Virus record (IMG/VR): IMGVR_UViG_3300013005_000002 | Span: 1-64,000 of that record | Length of the DNA: 64,000 bases | Strand: one strand, 5' to 3' | Source: a virus | Shown here: positions 54,462-64,000 of the stretch, piece by piece | Numbering within the stretch: the stretch's first letter is position 1 | How the letters are laid out: the number at the start of each line of letters is the position of its first letter | The notes under the pieces: generated by a model | What the model was told of the DNA's origin: nothing | What the model saw: the letters and a program-made list of their open reading frames with translations, nothing else | Database searches by the model: none | Made by a program: the position numbers and the translations under genes

Positions 54462-55412
54462 ATGAAGTTACCTTATTTCACTACAGATGAATTAATTAAA
54501 GCGATTAAAAGAAACGTCACTGTACCTGTTTCACAAAAAACATTCCAGGACGAGGATTTTATTGCTTTTCTTAATGAGGAAATGTCTTTAGGACTTGTTC
54601 CTCAAATCATGAAAATGAAAGAAGACTATCTTCTTACTATTGTAAATATTCCTATCCAAGCAGGATTACGTGAGTATGAAATTCCTGCTAGAGCTGTAGG
54701 AAATAAACTAAAAGAACTAGCATATGTTGATGGAAACGGTAACATATGCGAAATGACTAAAGTTGATATTGGCGATCTTCCTTTTTGGAATAATGAACAA
54801 AGAAATAACTCTGTTCCTTACGCATATTTTATTGCAAACAATGTAATAAATTTAATATCCACTTTTAATGTTGCTTCTGGATTTTTACAGTTTACTTATT
54901 ATATGCGTCCTAACCAGTTAGTACTTTTAAAAGAAGTTGGTATTGTTCAAAGTATTGATACTATCACAGGTCAAGTCTTTTTGGATAAGATTCCTACAGA
55001 TTTTAATGTTAATAAACAGTACGATGTTGTTCAGCAAATATCTCCCCATAAATGCTTGACGATTGATTTAACAATTACTGGACTTAACACTGTAAATAAA
55101 TCTGTTACTTTTGCTACAGTTCCTAATGGTCTTAAAATTGGAGACCATTTAACTTTAGCTCAACAAAGTGCTATACCTCAAATACCTTCTGATATGCATC
55201 CTATCCTTGGTCATAGAGCTGGCCGCAGATGTGTGTCTTCTCAAGGTGACACTGAAGCAGTACAAGTAACTACTGGTATGGTAAATGAATTTCAAGAAAA
55301 CTCAATGAATATTATATCCGATAGAGTTGAAGATTCACCTAAGAAAATCGTAGGTAATCGCAATCTTATCCGTACAGGAATCTCTAGAAAACGCTATAGA
55401 TTTAGAGGTTAA
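54462..55412 (+). CDS. Neck/head-tail connector-like protein, 316 aa
   Basis: Segments DEDFIAFLNEEMSLGLVPQI, GLREYEIPARAVGNKLKELAY and YYMRPNQLVLL agree with a protein that I associate with the neck region of short-tailed environmental phages, near the tube-like protein. Proposed to join portal and tail. No experimental function known to me. Confidence 0.7.
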   Translation: MKLPYFTTDELIKAIKRNVTVPVSQKTFQDEDFIAFLNEEMSLGLVPQIMKMKEDYLLTIVNIPIQAGLREYEIPARAVGNKLKELAYVDGNGNICEMTKVDIGDLPFWNNEQRNNSVPYAYFIANNVINLISTFNVASGFLQFTYYMRPNQLVLLKEVGIVQSIDTITGQVFLDKIPTDFNVNKQYDVVQQISPHKCLTIDLTITGLNTVNKSVTFATVPNGLKIGDHLTLAQQSAIPQIPSDMHPILGHRAGRRCVSSQGDTEAVQVTTGMVNEFQENSMNIISDRVEDSPKKIVGNRNLIRTGISRKRYRFRG

Positions 55413-55414
55413 TT

Positions 55415-58400
55415 ATGTCTTCACAAAATGTTGTACTTAAAGCCTCGGGCCTAAATACATTTCAAAATTATTTTAATGTTGCACCAGGAACATTAATTGA
55501 AGCTCTTAATGTTAATATTGATAGAGATCAAATTATTGAGCCGCGCAGAGGCTATCCCCAATATGGAAATACTTTTGGTGGAGTAAATGACCGCTGCAAA
55601 CAACTATTATCCTATAAAAATACAGTATTAAGACACGTTCTTACTAAGCTACAATATGACAATGGTAATGGTCAGTTTTTAGACATCGCAGGATTAGTCA
55701 ACGAAGTAAGTGAAGGTCTTAGGATTAAATCTATTGAACAAAATGGTAATCTTTATTTAACTACAAAAGATGGTATACAAAAAATATCTATAGCTAATTC
55801 CACACAGTTTGGTACAGCTTCTGTTGTTCCTGCTGGCGGAGTTAAAGCTTTAAATTTAACAGCTAATGTTGACTATTCTACTAATGGATTTTTACTTCCT
55901 AAACATAAAGTAGCGTATAGATTAGTGTGGGGAATTACAGATCCAAATGACAATTTAATATTAGGTACACCTAGTAATAGGATTGTTCTTGAAAACGTCT
56001 CTGGATCTAGTGCTGTTGTAGAACTTAGTTTTCCTGTACCTAGTGATGTTACTAATATTAGTTATTTTTATCAAATATATAGAACTGCAATTTTTGATAA
56101 TAGTACTACGGAGATAGACCCTGGAGATGAGATGTATCTTGTCTTTGAGGAATTTGTTACTCCCGCTGAACTTATTTCAAAACAAGTTGGTCCTATTGTA
56201 GATATAACTCCAGAAGACATCAGGTCTGGTGGAGCTTTACTTTATACTAATCCCACAAGTGGTGAAGGTATTGAGCAAGCTAATGATAAGCCTCCTTTTG
56301 CTAGAGACATAGATAATTATAAAGGATATACGTTTTATTCTAATACATCTACAGTACAAAGATTAAATTTATCAGTATTGGCAATAGATGATTTTGTAAG
56401 TGGTACTTCTAATATTACTATTACAAATGGAACTACTTCTAATACATATACGTTTAGAGGAACAAATGCTTCTGCAACATTAACTTTTACTGGCAATAAA
56501 AATGATTATCATAATGCTTCCCCAGGAATAGCTAAATACTTCACTTTAAATTCTAGTTCTAATGAAAGAGAATATTTATTTTGGTTTAATCATAATCCAA
56601 CTCATGATTTAGAACCTAGTGTTACTGGTAAAATAAATATAGAGCTTGATGTTTCAGCAGCAAGTAATGTTGCTCAAATTCAAGCTATTGTTGATCAAGC
56701 TTTAGTAAATACTACCGATTTTAATGTAATTTCTTCTGTATCTACTTTAAATATTTCTTGGTCAAATAATGGATCTGTTGCTGCAAATGGTGGATATTTA
56801 GATACAGTAGGAACGTCGTTAAATATTAGCGCATTTGTAAATGGTACAGGAGAAAATTCGGCTAGTAACTTAATATTTTTACCTAGAGTTCCTGGGCTTG
56901 GTGAAGTGGGATTAACTCCATCACAACAGATTGAACAATTTGCGTTATCTTTAGTTAATGTTGTAAATTCAAAAGACACTTTAGTAAATGTTTACTATCT
57001 TTCTGGATTTAATGATGTTCCTGGACAATTACTTTTTGAAAATAGATTAGTTACTGGTCCCGCTTTTTACTTATACGCAAATTCTGTTGCCTCTGGATCA
57101 GAATTTAGTCCATCTTTACCAGCAACTAATACACAACTTGTAATATCAACAAATGAAGTAAGACCCAACAGATTATATTATTCTAAATTCCAACAACCTG
57201 ATGCTGTACCTTTAGTTAATTTTCTAGATGTAGGCCCTAAAGATAAAGGTATTACTAGGATTGTTGCTTTAACTGATAGTTTATTTATTTTTAAAGAAGA
57301 TGAAATTTATAGACTTTCCGGTGATAGTATTCCTTTTCAAGTTACCTCATTTGATAAATCTGTGTATTTAACTGCTCCAGATTCTGCTGCAGTTTTAAAC
57401 AATCAGATATATGCTTTAACTACACAAGGTATTGTTGCAGTAACTGAAGGCGGAGTACAAGTAGTTTCCCGTCCTATTGAAAATTTAATTTTAGGAGTTC
57501 AGCGTTTTGGAAACAAATATCAAACTATATCTTTTGGCGTATCGTATGAGTCAGATAGAGCTTACCATATTTGGACTTTATCTAATCAAAACGACACTGT
57601 AGCTACTCAATGCTTTAGATACAATACTTTCACTAGTTCTTGGACTAGATGGGATGTTTCAGCTACTTGTGGATTTGTAAATTTTACTGACACTAAGATG
57701 TATCTTGGTGCAGGTGATGATAACATTATCCTTCAAGAAAGAAAAACTTTAACAAGGCTTGACCATGCCGATAGACAGTATGATTTAAATTTATTATTAA
57801 ATCAAGTTAATGAAAATGTGATTAAATTAAGTTCTATTGGTTTGTCCGATATTGGAGACAGAGTAATCCAAAAACAATATTTAACTATTGGCCAGTACAA
57901 TAGATTACTTAAAATGATTGATAGAGATGTATTTATTAATCAATTTAGCACATCTAATTATTTCTCGACACTAGAAGCTTTACCTGGAAATAATGTTAGA
58001 TCTAAACTTGTACAGTTAGCTACAAAGTTAGATATAGATCCTCAAGTTAATTTTACTAATTATTTATCTTCAATAAATACAGTAACTTATCCAATACTTT
58101 CTACAACTCATACTTTAAATCAAGTTGTTATTAATGTAACTGCCAATACTATTCCTGTAGGTAGATATATTAGTATTACTGGTTTAAATACAGTCCCTGC
58201 TATATCAGGAGTTTATGAAGTTGTTGCTTCTAGTGCAACTAGCTTAACTATTAATGCTAAAATTAATACTAATGGTAACACTGGAACATTAATTACTGCA
58301 GACCAAGACTTTAGAGATGCACAAGCTTGTTTTAATATTATTACAAATAAAATGAATCTTGATGATGGTCTTTTCTTTTCTAATTATTTTCAATCTACAG

Positions 58401-58888
58401 GAAGCGTAGATGAAGAAGATGTTATTTTAGATTTTGATTCTGTAAACAATACATTAACACTTCAGTATTCTTTACCTTACTTCCAAGGTACAATTACTCT
58501 TTATAAAGCAATTGAAACAGAAGTAGTATATTCTCCTCAGTTTTTTGGTGACCCTTCAATGACTAAGCAAGTTAGTGAAGGAACTATGATGTTTGAAAAT
58601 TCTAACTTTTCAAATGTAAGTTTATCTTATTCCTCGGATTTATCTCCTGCTTTTGAGACTATTGAGTTTGAAGGTCAGGGATTGGGAGACTTTGGTCAAT
58701 TTCCTTGGAGTAATCAAAACTGGGGTGGAATTGGCGCTGCTATTCCATTACGTACATACATACCTCGTCAAAAACAAAGATGTCGATTTTTAAATGTAAT
58801 GTTTAAACATAAAGCAGCTTTTGAGAAATTTAGTATATACGGTATGAGCTTAAGCTTTAGAATTATAAGTAATCGTGGGTATAAATAA
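55415..58888 (+). CDS. Large tail-tube/stabilisation-like protein, 1157 aa
   Basis: Opening NTFQNYFNVAPGTLIEALNVN then RRGYPQYGN is the kind of start found in tail tubular or stabilisation proteins, and the rest is beta-rich with propeller-like repeats (YLTAPDSAAVLNNQIYALTT, TRWDVSATCGFVN). It follows the neck-type gene by 2 bases. A short-tail tube or injection role is probable. Confidence 0.7.
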   Translation: MSSQNVVLKASGLNTFQNYFNVAPGTLIEALNVNIDRDQIIEPRRGYPQYGNTFGGVNDRCKQLLSYKNTVLRHVLTKLQYDNGNGQFLDIAGLVNEVSEGLRIKSIEQNGNLYLTTKDGIQKISIANSTQFGTASVVPAGGVKALNLTANVDYSTNGFLLPKHKVAYRLVWGITDPNDNLILGTPSNRIVLENVSGSSAVVELSFPVPSDVTNISYFYQIYRTAIFDNSTTEIDPGDEMYLVFEEFVTPAELISKQVGPIVDITPEDIRSGGALLYTNPTSGEGIEQANDKPPFARDIDNYKGYTFYSNTSTVQRLNLSVLAIDDFVSGTSNITITNGTTSNTYTFRGTNASATLTFTGNKNDYHNASPGIAKYFTLNSSSNEREYLFWFNHNPTHDLEPSVTGKINIELDVSAASNVAQIQAIVDQALVNTTDFNVISSVSTLNISWSNNGSVAANGGYLDTVGTSLNISAFVNGTGENSASNLIFLPRVPGLGEVGLTPSQQIEQFALSLVNVVNSKDTLVNVYYLSGFNDVPGQLLFENRLVTGPAFYLYANSVASGSEFSPSLPATNTQLVISTNEVRPNRLYYSKFQQPDAVPLVNFLDVGPKDKGITRIVALTDSLFIFKEDEIYRLSGDSIPFQVTSFDKSVYLTAPDSAAVLNNQIYALTTQGIVAVTEGGVQVVSRPIENLILGVQRFGNKYQTISFGVSYESDRAYHIWTLSNQNDTVATQCFRYNTFTSSWTRWDVSATCGFVNFTDTKMYLGAGDDNIILQERKTLTRLDHADRQYDLNLLLNQVNENVIKLSSIGLSDIGDRVIQKQYLTIGQYNRLLKMIDRDVFINQFSTSNYFSTLEALPGNNVRSKLVQLATKLDIDPQVNFTNYLSSINTVTYPILSTTHTLNQVVINVTANTIPVGRYISITGLNTVPAISGVYEVVASSATSLTINAKINTNGNTGTLITADQDFRDAQACFNIITNKMNLDDGLFFSNYFQSTGSVDEEDVILDFDSVNNTLTLQYSLPYFQGTITLYKAIETEVVYSPQFFGDPSMTKQVSEGTMMFENSNFSNVSLSYSSDLSPAFETIEFEGQGLGDFGQFPWSNQNWGGIGAAIPLRTYIPRQKQRCRFLNVMFKHKAAFEKFSIYGMSLSFRIISNRGYK

Positions 58889-59298
58889 TGGCTAAAATTG
58901 AAATCCCCAGTAAGATTAGAGCTGAGAACTTTAAAGAAGATGAGCGTGGAGTAGCTTCTGGTATAGGGGCTATTTACAATCAATTTGTAGATCAAATCTA
59001 TTTTTTAGTTAATGGTGGTCTGGATTTTGAAAATCTTAATAGGCAATTAGTTACTGTTATAGTTACTATGGATAGTACTGGAAAAGTGGTAAATTCTCCA
59101 GCAGTACGCTATAGTCTAAGAACTAGGGTACAAGGTGTAAATTGCGTTAAAGCTGTGTGTTTATCTAGTAATACCCTTACGCCGTTAAGCCAACCGTTCA
59201 TAACCTTTGGTTTAAACCTAAATACGCTCATTATAACGAATATAACGGGGTTACAGGCAGATACTCAGTATGAATTAACCCTGGAGTTGATAGGTTAA
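58888..59298 (+). CDS. Hypothetical virion protein, 136 aa
   Basis: TAATG start. The first part (IPSKIRAENFKEDERGVASG) is followed by a beta domain (LVTVIVTMDSTGKVV, LNTLIITNITGLQADTQYEL) resembling a small beta-sandwich. Probably neck or tail. Unknown. Confidence 0.66.
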   Translation: MAKIEIPSKIRAENFKEDERGVASGIGAIYNQFVDQIYFLVNGGLDFENLNRQLVTVIVTMDSTGKVVNSPAVRYSLRTRVQGVNCVKAVCLSSNTLTPLSQPFITFGLNLNTLIITNITGLQADTQYELTLELIG

Positions 59299-59312
59299 AC
59301 CTGAGTTAAATT

Positions 59313-59322
59313 AACAAGTTAG
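59313..59322 (+). promoter_or_regulatory. Phage promoter-like motif (TTAACAAGTTAG)
   Basis: In the 42-base gap between the tail gene and the internal-protein operon, 18 bases before the ATG at 59341. Confidence 0.6.
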
Positions 59323-59340
59323 GATACAGGATACAACATA

Positions 59341-61113
59341 ATGGCTTTTATATCAAATCAACAGACTAATCCAAATGATCCTCAAGCTAATCAGGCTCCG
59401 TCTGCTCAGCCGTCTGTTACTGCACCAAATCTTGCTCAAACCTCTAGTCCTGCTGCTAATACTCCACAACAAAAAGGTTCTGGACGTTTTACTAATATCC
59501 AAAAATATATAAGTGCTAATCAAGGAGCAGGTGAAAGACTTGCTAGTGGTGTTGGTAAAAAAATTGAGTCTCAAATTAATCCACAAGCTACTCAGGCTCA
59601 ACAACAAGCTCAATCTGTTAGAGAAGGTATTCAGTCCGCTGAAAGTCAACTTCAACAAGGTCAGCAATTAAGGTCGCAAGCAGAACAACAAAATTTTGAT
59701 GCTGCTGGATTTGTTGCTAATCAAGACAATTTAAATAAGTTTACACAATTTAGAACTGGTCAAGGAATTGATGAGAAAGCTTTACAACAAAGCGCAATTG
59801 CTAACCAACAAAATGCTCTAGCTGCACAACAAGCAGCTCAAGGCTTTGGTCAGCAATTAGGAACAGAGCAAGGTAGACAACAGTTACTGAAGCAAACATT
59901 TAGTCCTACTAAAAATTATAGTGCAGGACAGCAACGTTTGGATAATTTGTTTTTATCTCAAGCTAATCCTCAGCTTCAAGGTATCCAAGGTAATTTAAAT
60001 ACTACTAGTCAAAACTTAGGTACATTGATAAATGAAAATCAAGTTAAACAACAAAAGATTCAAGATTTAACTAACCAAGAACAAGAATTATCTCAAGGTT
60101 TAAACAAAGCTATCCAAGATAGAGATGTAGAATTAGAGCAGCAATTAACTCAAAGAATTGGTGAAGTTAATGCTCAGCGTGATTTAGAGCGTAAAAAATA
60201 TACAGATTTTACTGATTCATTGTTAAAATCAGGTCAGGGTCAGAAAATTGAAACTCCTTTAGATGAGAGTCTTATTTCTGAAGCAGGACTTAATTTAGGT
60301 CAGCAAACATTTAATGTATTTAAAAATCCAGCACTTGCTTCAAATGAATTATTAAACTTATCTACTAGACAAGCACAAGGAATTCAAGACGTAGCACAAC
60401 AATCTGATGTAGATAGATACAGAGCACTTGCCGCATTAGGTGGAATAGAGCCGAGTAAATTAACTCAAGCAGGACAATTAGAACGTGCTGCTGGATTTAG
60501 AACTGGTGAAGGTTCTATCCAAAATAGAATTCAAGATGCTAAAATGAAATTTTTAGAAGACGCAATTAAGCAGAATCTTGTTGGTTCTGGTGCACAAAAT
60601 TGGAAGTCTAAAGATACATTTAGGGGTAAAAAAGGAACAGAAACTGCTTCTGCTACATTAAATTTGGCTGATGTTTTAGGTGGAGATTATCAAACAGCTA
60701 TAAATAATGCTTCTGCGTCTAAAGCTGGAACTTTAGCGCAACAATCTTTTCAAAATGATTTAGGTGATTTTTCAAATAATTTAGGAGCAATTCCTATCGG
60801 AATTGCAAATGCTCCTGGGGCTTTTCTTGGTAGAACTCTTAGTGCTGTTGCCAACGCTCTTCCTGGAGTTTTTGGAGACCCTAATGCAGGAAAGCAATCT
60901 AGAGCCAGGACTGCTGCTCAATCTCAAGCAAATCAAGATGTTATGAATAAGTTAAATGCTTACTTGCAACAAGCAGGATTTGACCAGTATTTAGGTAGCC
61001 AAGGTATTGCTTCTGGCACTACTAAACTAGAAGATTATGGATACGGTGCTACTACTGATAAAACTAATCAAGGTAGATTTAATATGTTAAAAAAGCTACC
61101 AAAGGTTGAATAG
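59341..61113 (+). CDS. Gln-rich internal/ejection-type protein, 590 aa
   Basis: Residues 1-50 are Pro/Gln/Ala-rich; the body is coiled-coil and Gln-rich (QAQQQAQSVREG, LQQGQQLRSQAEQQ). A hydrophobic Ala/Gly helix occurs about residues 485-510 (IPIGIANAPGAFLGRTLSA). Such proteins lie in the head and are injected with DNA in podoviruses. Confidence 0.68.
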   Translation: MAFISNQQTNPNDPQANQAPSAQPSVTAPNLAQTSSPAANTPQQKGSGRFTNIQKYISANQGAGERLASGVGKKIESQINPQATQAQQQAQSVREGIQSAESQLQQGQQLRSQAEQQNFDAAGFVANQDNLNKFTQFRTGQGIDEKALQQSAIANQQNALAAQQAAQGFGQQLGTEQGRQQLLKQTFSPTKNYSAGQQRLDNLFLSQANPQLQGIQGNLNTTSQNLGTLINENQVKQQKIQDLTNQEQELSQGLNKAIQDRDVELEQQLTQRIGEVNAQRDLERKKYTDFTDSLLKSGQGQKIETPLDESLISEAGLNLGQQTFNVFKNPALASNELLNLSTRQAQGIQDVAQQSDVDRYRALAALGGIEPSKLTQAGQLERAAGFRTGEGSIQNRIQDAKMKFLEDAIKQNLVGSGAQNWKSKDTFRGKKGTETASATLNLADVLGGDYQTAINNASASKAGTLAQQSFQNDLGDFSNNLGAIPIGIANAPGAFLGRTLSAVANALPGVFGDPNAGKQSRARTAAQSQANQDVMNKLNAYLQQAGFDQYLGSQGIASGTTKLEDYGYGATTDKTNQGRFNMLKKLPKVE

Positions 61114-61502
61114 TGAATTTAAAAAAATATAAACTCTCAGATTATTCAGAACTTACTCAATGGTGGAAAGCACACAATCATCCAGTAATGAATGAATCTG
61201 CTATACCGTCAGAAGGTATAATTGTTTCTGAAAATGGTCTTAATGTTTGTATGGGGTTTATATATTTAGCCAGTAACGCTAATCTTGCTCAGATTGCTTG
61301 GATAACTACAAATCCAGAAATATCTTTGAGAAAACGGTATAATGCTGTAAACTTATTTATGGATGGTTGTGTTAGTTATATCAATAGTTTAAATGTAAAA
61401 AATGTAATGTGCTTTACCGACAGTTATGCTATGGCTAAAATGTTTAATCGCAAAGGTTTTAGAGTTGGCAATTCACATAATCTTTGTATTGGGAGTTTTT
61501 AA
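61113..61502 (+). CDS. GNAT-like acetyltransferase, 129 aa, GTG start
   Basis: GTG at 61113 overlaps the upstream stop. GNAT-type pattern: EGIIVSENGLNVCMGFIYL, then IAWITTNPE, AVNLFMDGCVSYI and an end AMAKMFNRKGF. Similar small GNAT proteins are encoded among virion genes of other phages with unknown substrate. Coenzyme A-binding residues are not obvious, so activity is uncertain. Confidence 0.62.
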   Translation: MNLKKYKLSDYSELTQWWKAHNHPVMNESAIPSEGIIVSENGLNVCMGFIYLASNANLAQIAWITTNPEISLRKRYNAVNLFMDGCVSYINSLNVKNVMCFTDSYAMAKMFNRKGFRVGNSHNLCIGSF

Positions 61503-62404
61503 TGGGTGCTGGAAATAGAGAAGCAAAAAAATCTAGGAATATTCTACGTGAAAACGTTGCTCAAGTTGATGCATTAAAACTGCCTGAACTTCAACAGCTT
61601 TATTTAGAGCAGTTACAGAGCGCAGGGAACTTGACTCCAGATATGGAGCAAGCTATTCTTCAACAAGCTTCTGCAATGGGAGAAATCTCAGTTGACCCTA
61701 GACTTAAGAGTCAACAAATGTCTGCTTTAGAGCAGCTTGCTGGTATTGCAGAAACTGGTATGTCTCCTGCAGACCAAGCAGCTTTTGAACTAGCTAGACG
61801 TGGTGCTGCTCAAGAAGAACAAGCACGCCAAGGACAAATCTTGCAAGAAATGCAAGCCCGTGGTCAAGGTGGTTCTGGAATAGAATTAATTTCTAGACTT
61901 AAATCTAATCAGTCTGCTGCTGATAGATTACAAGAAGCGCAGCTTCAACAAGCGCAAGCACAACAACAAGCTCGTATGCAAGCATTAGGTCAAGTGGGTA
62001 ATTTATCTTCTCAAGTACGTGAACAAGATTTTGGTGAGCAAGCAAGAATTGCTCAAGCTACTGATATGATTAATCAATTTAATGCTCAAAATCAACAAGG
62101 TGTGCAGTCGCGTAATGTTGGTTCTAAAAATCAAGCACAAATGGCTAATTTACAAAATCAACAGAATATTCTGAATCAGAATGTTGGATTACGTAATCAG
62201 CAACAGCAATTTAATAAAGGTTTAAGTCAGCAACAGTTTCAAAATGAGATTACTAAACAGGGTTTAAAGAGTGGTGCTAATTTACAATTAGGTAGTAACT
62301 ATGCTCAGTCTGCTGCCAATGCTGCTGCTATGGAAGGTCAATTACTTGGGGCTGCTATTGGTGCTGGAGCTACAGCATTCACTGGTGGAGCCAAAGGGGG
62401 CTAA
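61502..62404 (+). CDS. Gln-rich internal virion (ejection-type) protein, 300 aa
   Basis: Start at ATG 61502 (MGAGNREAKKSR) with GGGAG at 6 bases. Almost wholly alpha-helical and Gln-rich (QEMQARGQGGSG, EQARIAQATDMIN), with a final Ala/Gly hydrophobic segment (AAAMEGQLLGAAIGAGATAF) like other phage DNA-injection proteins that make a channel. Confidence 0.68.
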   Translation: MGAGNREAKKSRNILRENVAQVDALKLPELQQLYLEQLQSAGNLTPDMEQAILQQASAMGEISVDPRLKSQQMSALEQLAGIAETGMSPADQAAFELARRGAAQEEQARQGQILQEMQARGQGGSGIELISRLKSNQSAADRLQEAQLQQAQAQQQARMQALGQVGNLSSQVREQDFGEQARIAQATDMINQFNAQNQQGVQSRNVGSKNQAQMANLQNQQNILNQNVGLRNQQQQFNKGLSQQQFQNEITKQGLKSGANLQLGSNYAQSAANAAAMEGQLLGAAIGAGATAFTGGAKGG

Positions 62405-62406
62405 TT

Positions 62407-63744
62407 ATGCGTAAATTTGATTTACCAGAATTAGAAGATGAAGAAAAAAATCAATTTGAGACTAGTCTTTTAATGGATGAACTTGCTCGTCAACAAGCTC
62501 CTACTACAGACATTCCTGATATGTCTCAAGACATAGTTGAGCGTGAAGTTTCTGCTGCTGATGAAATTTCTAGTGAATCTCAAGATTTACAAGATAAACA
62601 GCCAGACCAAAAACAACAATATGAACAAATGCTTTCTCAATTTTCTAAACTTAAACCTAAAGAACAATCAGCAGTTCAAGATGATTTAAAGGCTTTGCAA
62701 GAAGAATCAAGAAAAAAATCAAGTAATTTAAACTGGTTTAGACTTGGTGATAAAATTGCACAGGCATATGGTCAGCGTCATGGTGGTAAGGTTGCTGGAT
62801 TTCAAGACATTTATGATAGTCTAGAAAAGCAAGCACAACAGCCTGTTCTGGATTATAAGAATTTACAAAAAAATGAATTAGATAAATTAGGACTTCAATT
62901 ACAACAAGAACAAATTGACCCTAACTCTCCTCTAGCTAAGACTCAAAGAGATATAAATACTCAACTAGCTAAAGAAGCAGGTATTAACTTGCAAGATTAT
63001 GGTGACATGAGTGCCAAATCTCAAGAACAGCAAATGCGTTCTTTGGCGTATATATTAGGTAATCGTAGACAAGCAGAGCAGTCTGAACTAAATCGATTAC
63101 AACGAAATCAAGATATATTAATGCGGATGAATGAAGCAAGAGAAGCTCGTAAAGATAAAAAAGAAGCTCAAGATGTTGCTAAATTAGATAAAAAAGTAGA
63201 AACTATTTCTAAAAGAATAGAAACAGACCAAGTTATTCCTAAGAATAATGCTCTAGAAAACATTAATAGTTATTTAGACCGTAAATTTAATGTTAATTTA
63301 AATTCTAATGAAAAAGATTTAAAAAAAGTAGATATTGAAGGTATCGGATTTTTAGGAGCTATGCGTCCTGACTTTCTTACTAATAAAGAAGATGTTGAAT
63401 TTAGACAGCAAGTTTCATCTTTAGCTAATGCATTATTAAAATCACGTTCAGGTGCTGCAGTAACGGACCAAGAATATGGTAGATTTTTGAAAGAAGTAGG
63501 TTCTGGTAATTTTTCAACTGAATCAAACTTACTCTCTGGTCTAAAGAAAATGCAAAGAGATATTGAAGACCAAAATAAAAATATCGGTAAGATTTATGGT
63601 AAGGATGTTTTAGATGAGTATCAGTCTAGAACTGGTATTCAGTTAAAAACTGAGCCTACTCCTAGTCCAGAATCCGGAAGTGGGCTTACTCCAGAGCAAA
63701 GAAAAAAAAGAATACAAGAACTAAAAGCTAAGCAAGGTAAATAA
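62407..63744 (+). CDS. Hypothetical internal virion protein, 445 aa
   Basis: Charged, helical, Gln/Lys-rich. The N-terminal third is acidic; the middle has coiled coil (EKKEAQDVAKLDKKVETIS-like). Residues about 315-350 (FLGAMRPDFLTNKEDVEF, then KSRSGAAVTDQEYGRF) recall a motif found in phage structural proteins close to the lytic domain. Ends with a Lys-rich tail. Unknown. Confidence 0.66.
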   Translation: MRKFDLPELEDEEKNQFETSLLMDELARQQAPTTDIPDMSQDIVEREVSAADEISSESQDLQDKQPDQKQQYEQMLSQFSKLKPKEQSAVQDDLKALQEESRKKSSNLNWFRLGDKIAQAYGQRHGGKVAGFQDIYDSLEKQAQQPVLDYKNLQKNELDKLGLQLQQEQIDPNSPLAKTQRDINTQLAKEAGINLQDYGDMSAKSQEQQMRSLAYILGNRRQAEQSELNRLQRNQDILMRMNEAREARKDKKEAQDVAKLDKKVETISKRIETDQVIPKNNALENINSYLDRKFNVNLNSNEKDLKKVDIEGIGFLGAMRPDFLTNKEDVEFRQQVSSLANALLKSRSGAAVTDQEYGRFLKEVGSGNFSTESNLLSGLKKMQRDIEDQNKNIGKIYGKDVLDEYQSRTGIQLKTEPTPSPESGSGLTPEQRKKRIQELKAKQGK

Positions 63745-63745
63745 A

Positions 63746-64000
63746 ATGGCACTAACTGAAAAAGAAGAGCTAGAACTTTTAGAGCTAGAAGAGGCTGAGT
63801 ATCAGGATTCTTTAAAAGCTCAAAAAAATACAGAACCTTTTGTTGCAGATACTGCCGTTGGTAGTGCTTTACAGGGTGCTACTTTTGGATTTGGTGATGA
63901 ACTCACTGCTGCTGGTGCTGCCCTTACTGACATAGCTGTAGGTGACCCTAAGCTTAATGATTACAAAGATTTATATAATAAGTATTTACAAGATGAGCGC
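63746..64000 (+). CDS. Large internal virion protein, N-terminal 85 aa only
   Basis: ATG 63746 lies 2 bases after the upstream stop; the frame runs off the window. The visible part has an acidic coiled start (EKEELELLELEEAEYQD) and then GSALQGATFGFGDELTAAGAAL, a pattern familiar from very large phage internal or ejection proteins. The rest is outside the window. Confidence 0.7.
   Translation, partial: MALTEKEELELLELEEAEYQDSLKAQKNTEPFVADTAVGSALQGATFGFGDELTAAGAALTDIAVGDPKLNDYKDLYNKYLQDER

Noticed and set aside
1-64000. tRNA genes and CRISPR arrays
   Set aside because: No cloverleaf with a plausible T-loop and no regularly spaced repeats with spacers were seen by eye; a tRNAscan run would be decisive.
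1-64000. Integrase, attachment site or other prophage signs
   Set aside because: No integrase-like or excisionase gene and no attachment-site pair was recognised; the window gives no support for lysogeny.

Overview
The window is a contiguous piece of the genome of a tailed double-stranded DNA phage. The DNA is AT-rich and almost fully coding, and genes are packed with 1-20 base overlaps. The right half carries a small-terminase candidate, large terminase, portal, scaffold, capsid, fibres and internal virion proteins. No sheath, tube or tape-measure gene is visible, and Gln-rich internal or ejection-type proteins lie at the right end. This suggests a short-tailed (podovirus-like) virion. Several genes encode lipoproteins with a lipobox and exported proteins, which suggests a Gram-negative host. 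The host itself cannot be named from the sequence.

Layout. Bases 1-20032 hold leftward genes: primase-helicase, an ERF recombinase, a PD-(D/E)XK nuclease, a class II ribonucleotide reductase, exported proteases and lipoproteins, a MoxR ATPase with a VWA protein, a sigma-like factor and many tiny genes. A non-coding stretch near 17413-18070 carries a rightward promoter and what looks like a roughly 400-base structured RNA. Bases 20369-21112 (+) encode an HNH protein. Bases 21102-25121 (-) are an array of tiny genes plus a PDZ protein. Bases 25200-25711 (+) hold two basic proteins and 25712-27048 (-) hold small genes. Bases 27119-32241 (+) are virion or fibre genes, 32180-35125 (-) accessory genes, and 35282-44985 (+) the packaging and capsid module. 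Bases 44975-46332 (-) hold an M15 endolysin and tiny genes. From 46446 to the right edge (+) are fibre, neck and internal virion genes.

Three things stand out. (1) I count 23 tiny leftward genes (47-70 codons) at eight loci whose products all begin M-[K/R]-[K/R]-Y. Many are chained by 4-base or 14-base overlaps, and eleven lie in one uninterrupted array. I recognise no known family. (2) A 10-12 base motif, TTAACAAGTTAG, occurs nine times. All copies are on the + strand and lie between genes, in front of rightward genes or the putative RNA. It looks like the phage's own promoter element. Each of six leftward/rightward divergence points carries one, and most also carry a sigma70-like leftward promoter, several placed so that the mRNA would be almost leaderless. 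(3) The structured region at 17641-18060 has no open frame but many nested and long-range complementary segments.

Working model (inference): host-type promoters drive the leftward metabolic, takeover and accessory genes. The TTAACAAGTTAG element drives rightward structural genes, perhaps through the sigma-like protein at 15114-15578 or through an RNA polymerase encoded outside the window.
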